A program made the position numbers and the translations under genes. From Paracoccaceae bacterium (GTDB lineage Bacteria; Pseudomonadota; Alphaproteobacteria; Rhodobacterales; Rhodobacteraceae), in NCBI GenBank assembly GCA_003500165.1, contig DNSZ01000160.1:11570-17015 (forward strand): a stretch of 5,446 bases of DNA. The letters run 5' to 3'. This document shows, in pieces, positions 5,437-5,446 of the stretch (the first letter of the stretch is position 1; each line of letters begins with the position of its first letter). The notes beneath the pieces were generated by a model that ran no database searches, was not told where the DNA came from, and worked only from the letters and a program-made list of their open reading frames with translations.

Positions 5437-5446
5437 AAAGATGGGG
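5429..5446 (+). CDS. Start of next tail gene, probably tape measure protein (3' partial)
   Basis: Only six codons (MAEKMG) are in the window. The ATG overlaps the T-frame stop (ATGGCTGA), with a weak GATGGA at about 5415-5420 as ribosome binding site. In lambda-like order the gene after G/T is the tape measure gene. The identity rests on position only; the sequence is too short to recognise. Confidence 0.5.

Larger units (their letters stand above)
1..5446 (+). mobile_element. Prophage head-tail morphogenesis module, lambda-like gene order (both ends outside window)
   Basis: Every recognisable gene except one belongs to tailed-phage virion assembly, and all are co-directional with overlaps or short gaps. 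The order is capsid, decoration, FII-like joining, Z-like, U-like terminator, tail tube, G/GT chaperone, then a following start. This matches lambda E/D-FII-Z-U-V-G/T-H. No integrase, attachment site, terminase, portal or lysis gene falls in the window, so its limits and whether it is intact cannot be judged. An excised phage genome would look the same, so prophage status is an inference. Confidence 0.85.

Overview
The window is a stretch of structural genes from a tailed phage, almost certainly a prophage in a high-GC alphaproteobacterium. The closest resemblance I recall is to prophages of the Rhodobacterales/Paracoccaceae. The evidence is the G+C-rich codon use, the protease/capsid fusion, and a tail cassette typical of prophages in that group. 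The host assignment is inference. All genes lie on the + strand, are tightly packed, and look like one late operon.

The layout follows the head-to-tail order of phage lambda. It starts with the C-terminal part of a prohead protease/major capsid fusion (1-1385, cut by the left edge). An 85-base gap with a heptad repeat and a strong hairpin follows. Next come a DUF2190-type capsid decoration protein (1471-1806), a gpFII-like head-tail joining protein (1806-2117), a DUF6441 protein in the gpZ slot (2114-2746), a gpU-like tail terminator (3366-3785), the major tail (tube) protein (3810-4751), and a gpG-like tail assembly chaperone (4754-5209). A second reading frame continues the chaperone to 5436. 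The first six codons of the next gene, probably the tape measure protein, start at 5429.

Two things stand out. First, the chaperone carries a well-formed -1 programmed frameshift signal: an A AAA AAC heptamer at 5092-5098, a 7-nt spacer and a 13-bp hairpin at 5106-5137. It would make a 227-residue gpG-T fusion alongside the 151-residue gpG. The T part has a CX2C-X9-CX2C cluster that looks like a small zinc site. Second, the Z-like and U-like genes are separated by an extra gene (2808-3353) of much lower G+C. It has its own perfect Shine-Dalgarno sequence and encodes a protein resembling the gamma-glutamylcyclotransferase-like fold (WGSL near the N-terminus, REG around residue 78). It looks like a moron, a cargo gene unrelated to virion assembly.

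The structural proteins work together as follows. The protease/capsid fusion builds and matures the head shell and the decoration protein binds it. The FII- and Z-like proteins form the neck. The U-like protein caps the tail tube, which is made of the major tail protein assembled on the tape measure with the help of gpG/gpGT.
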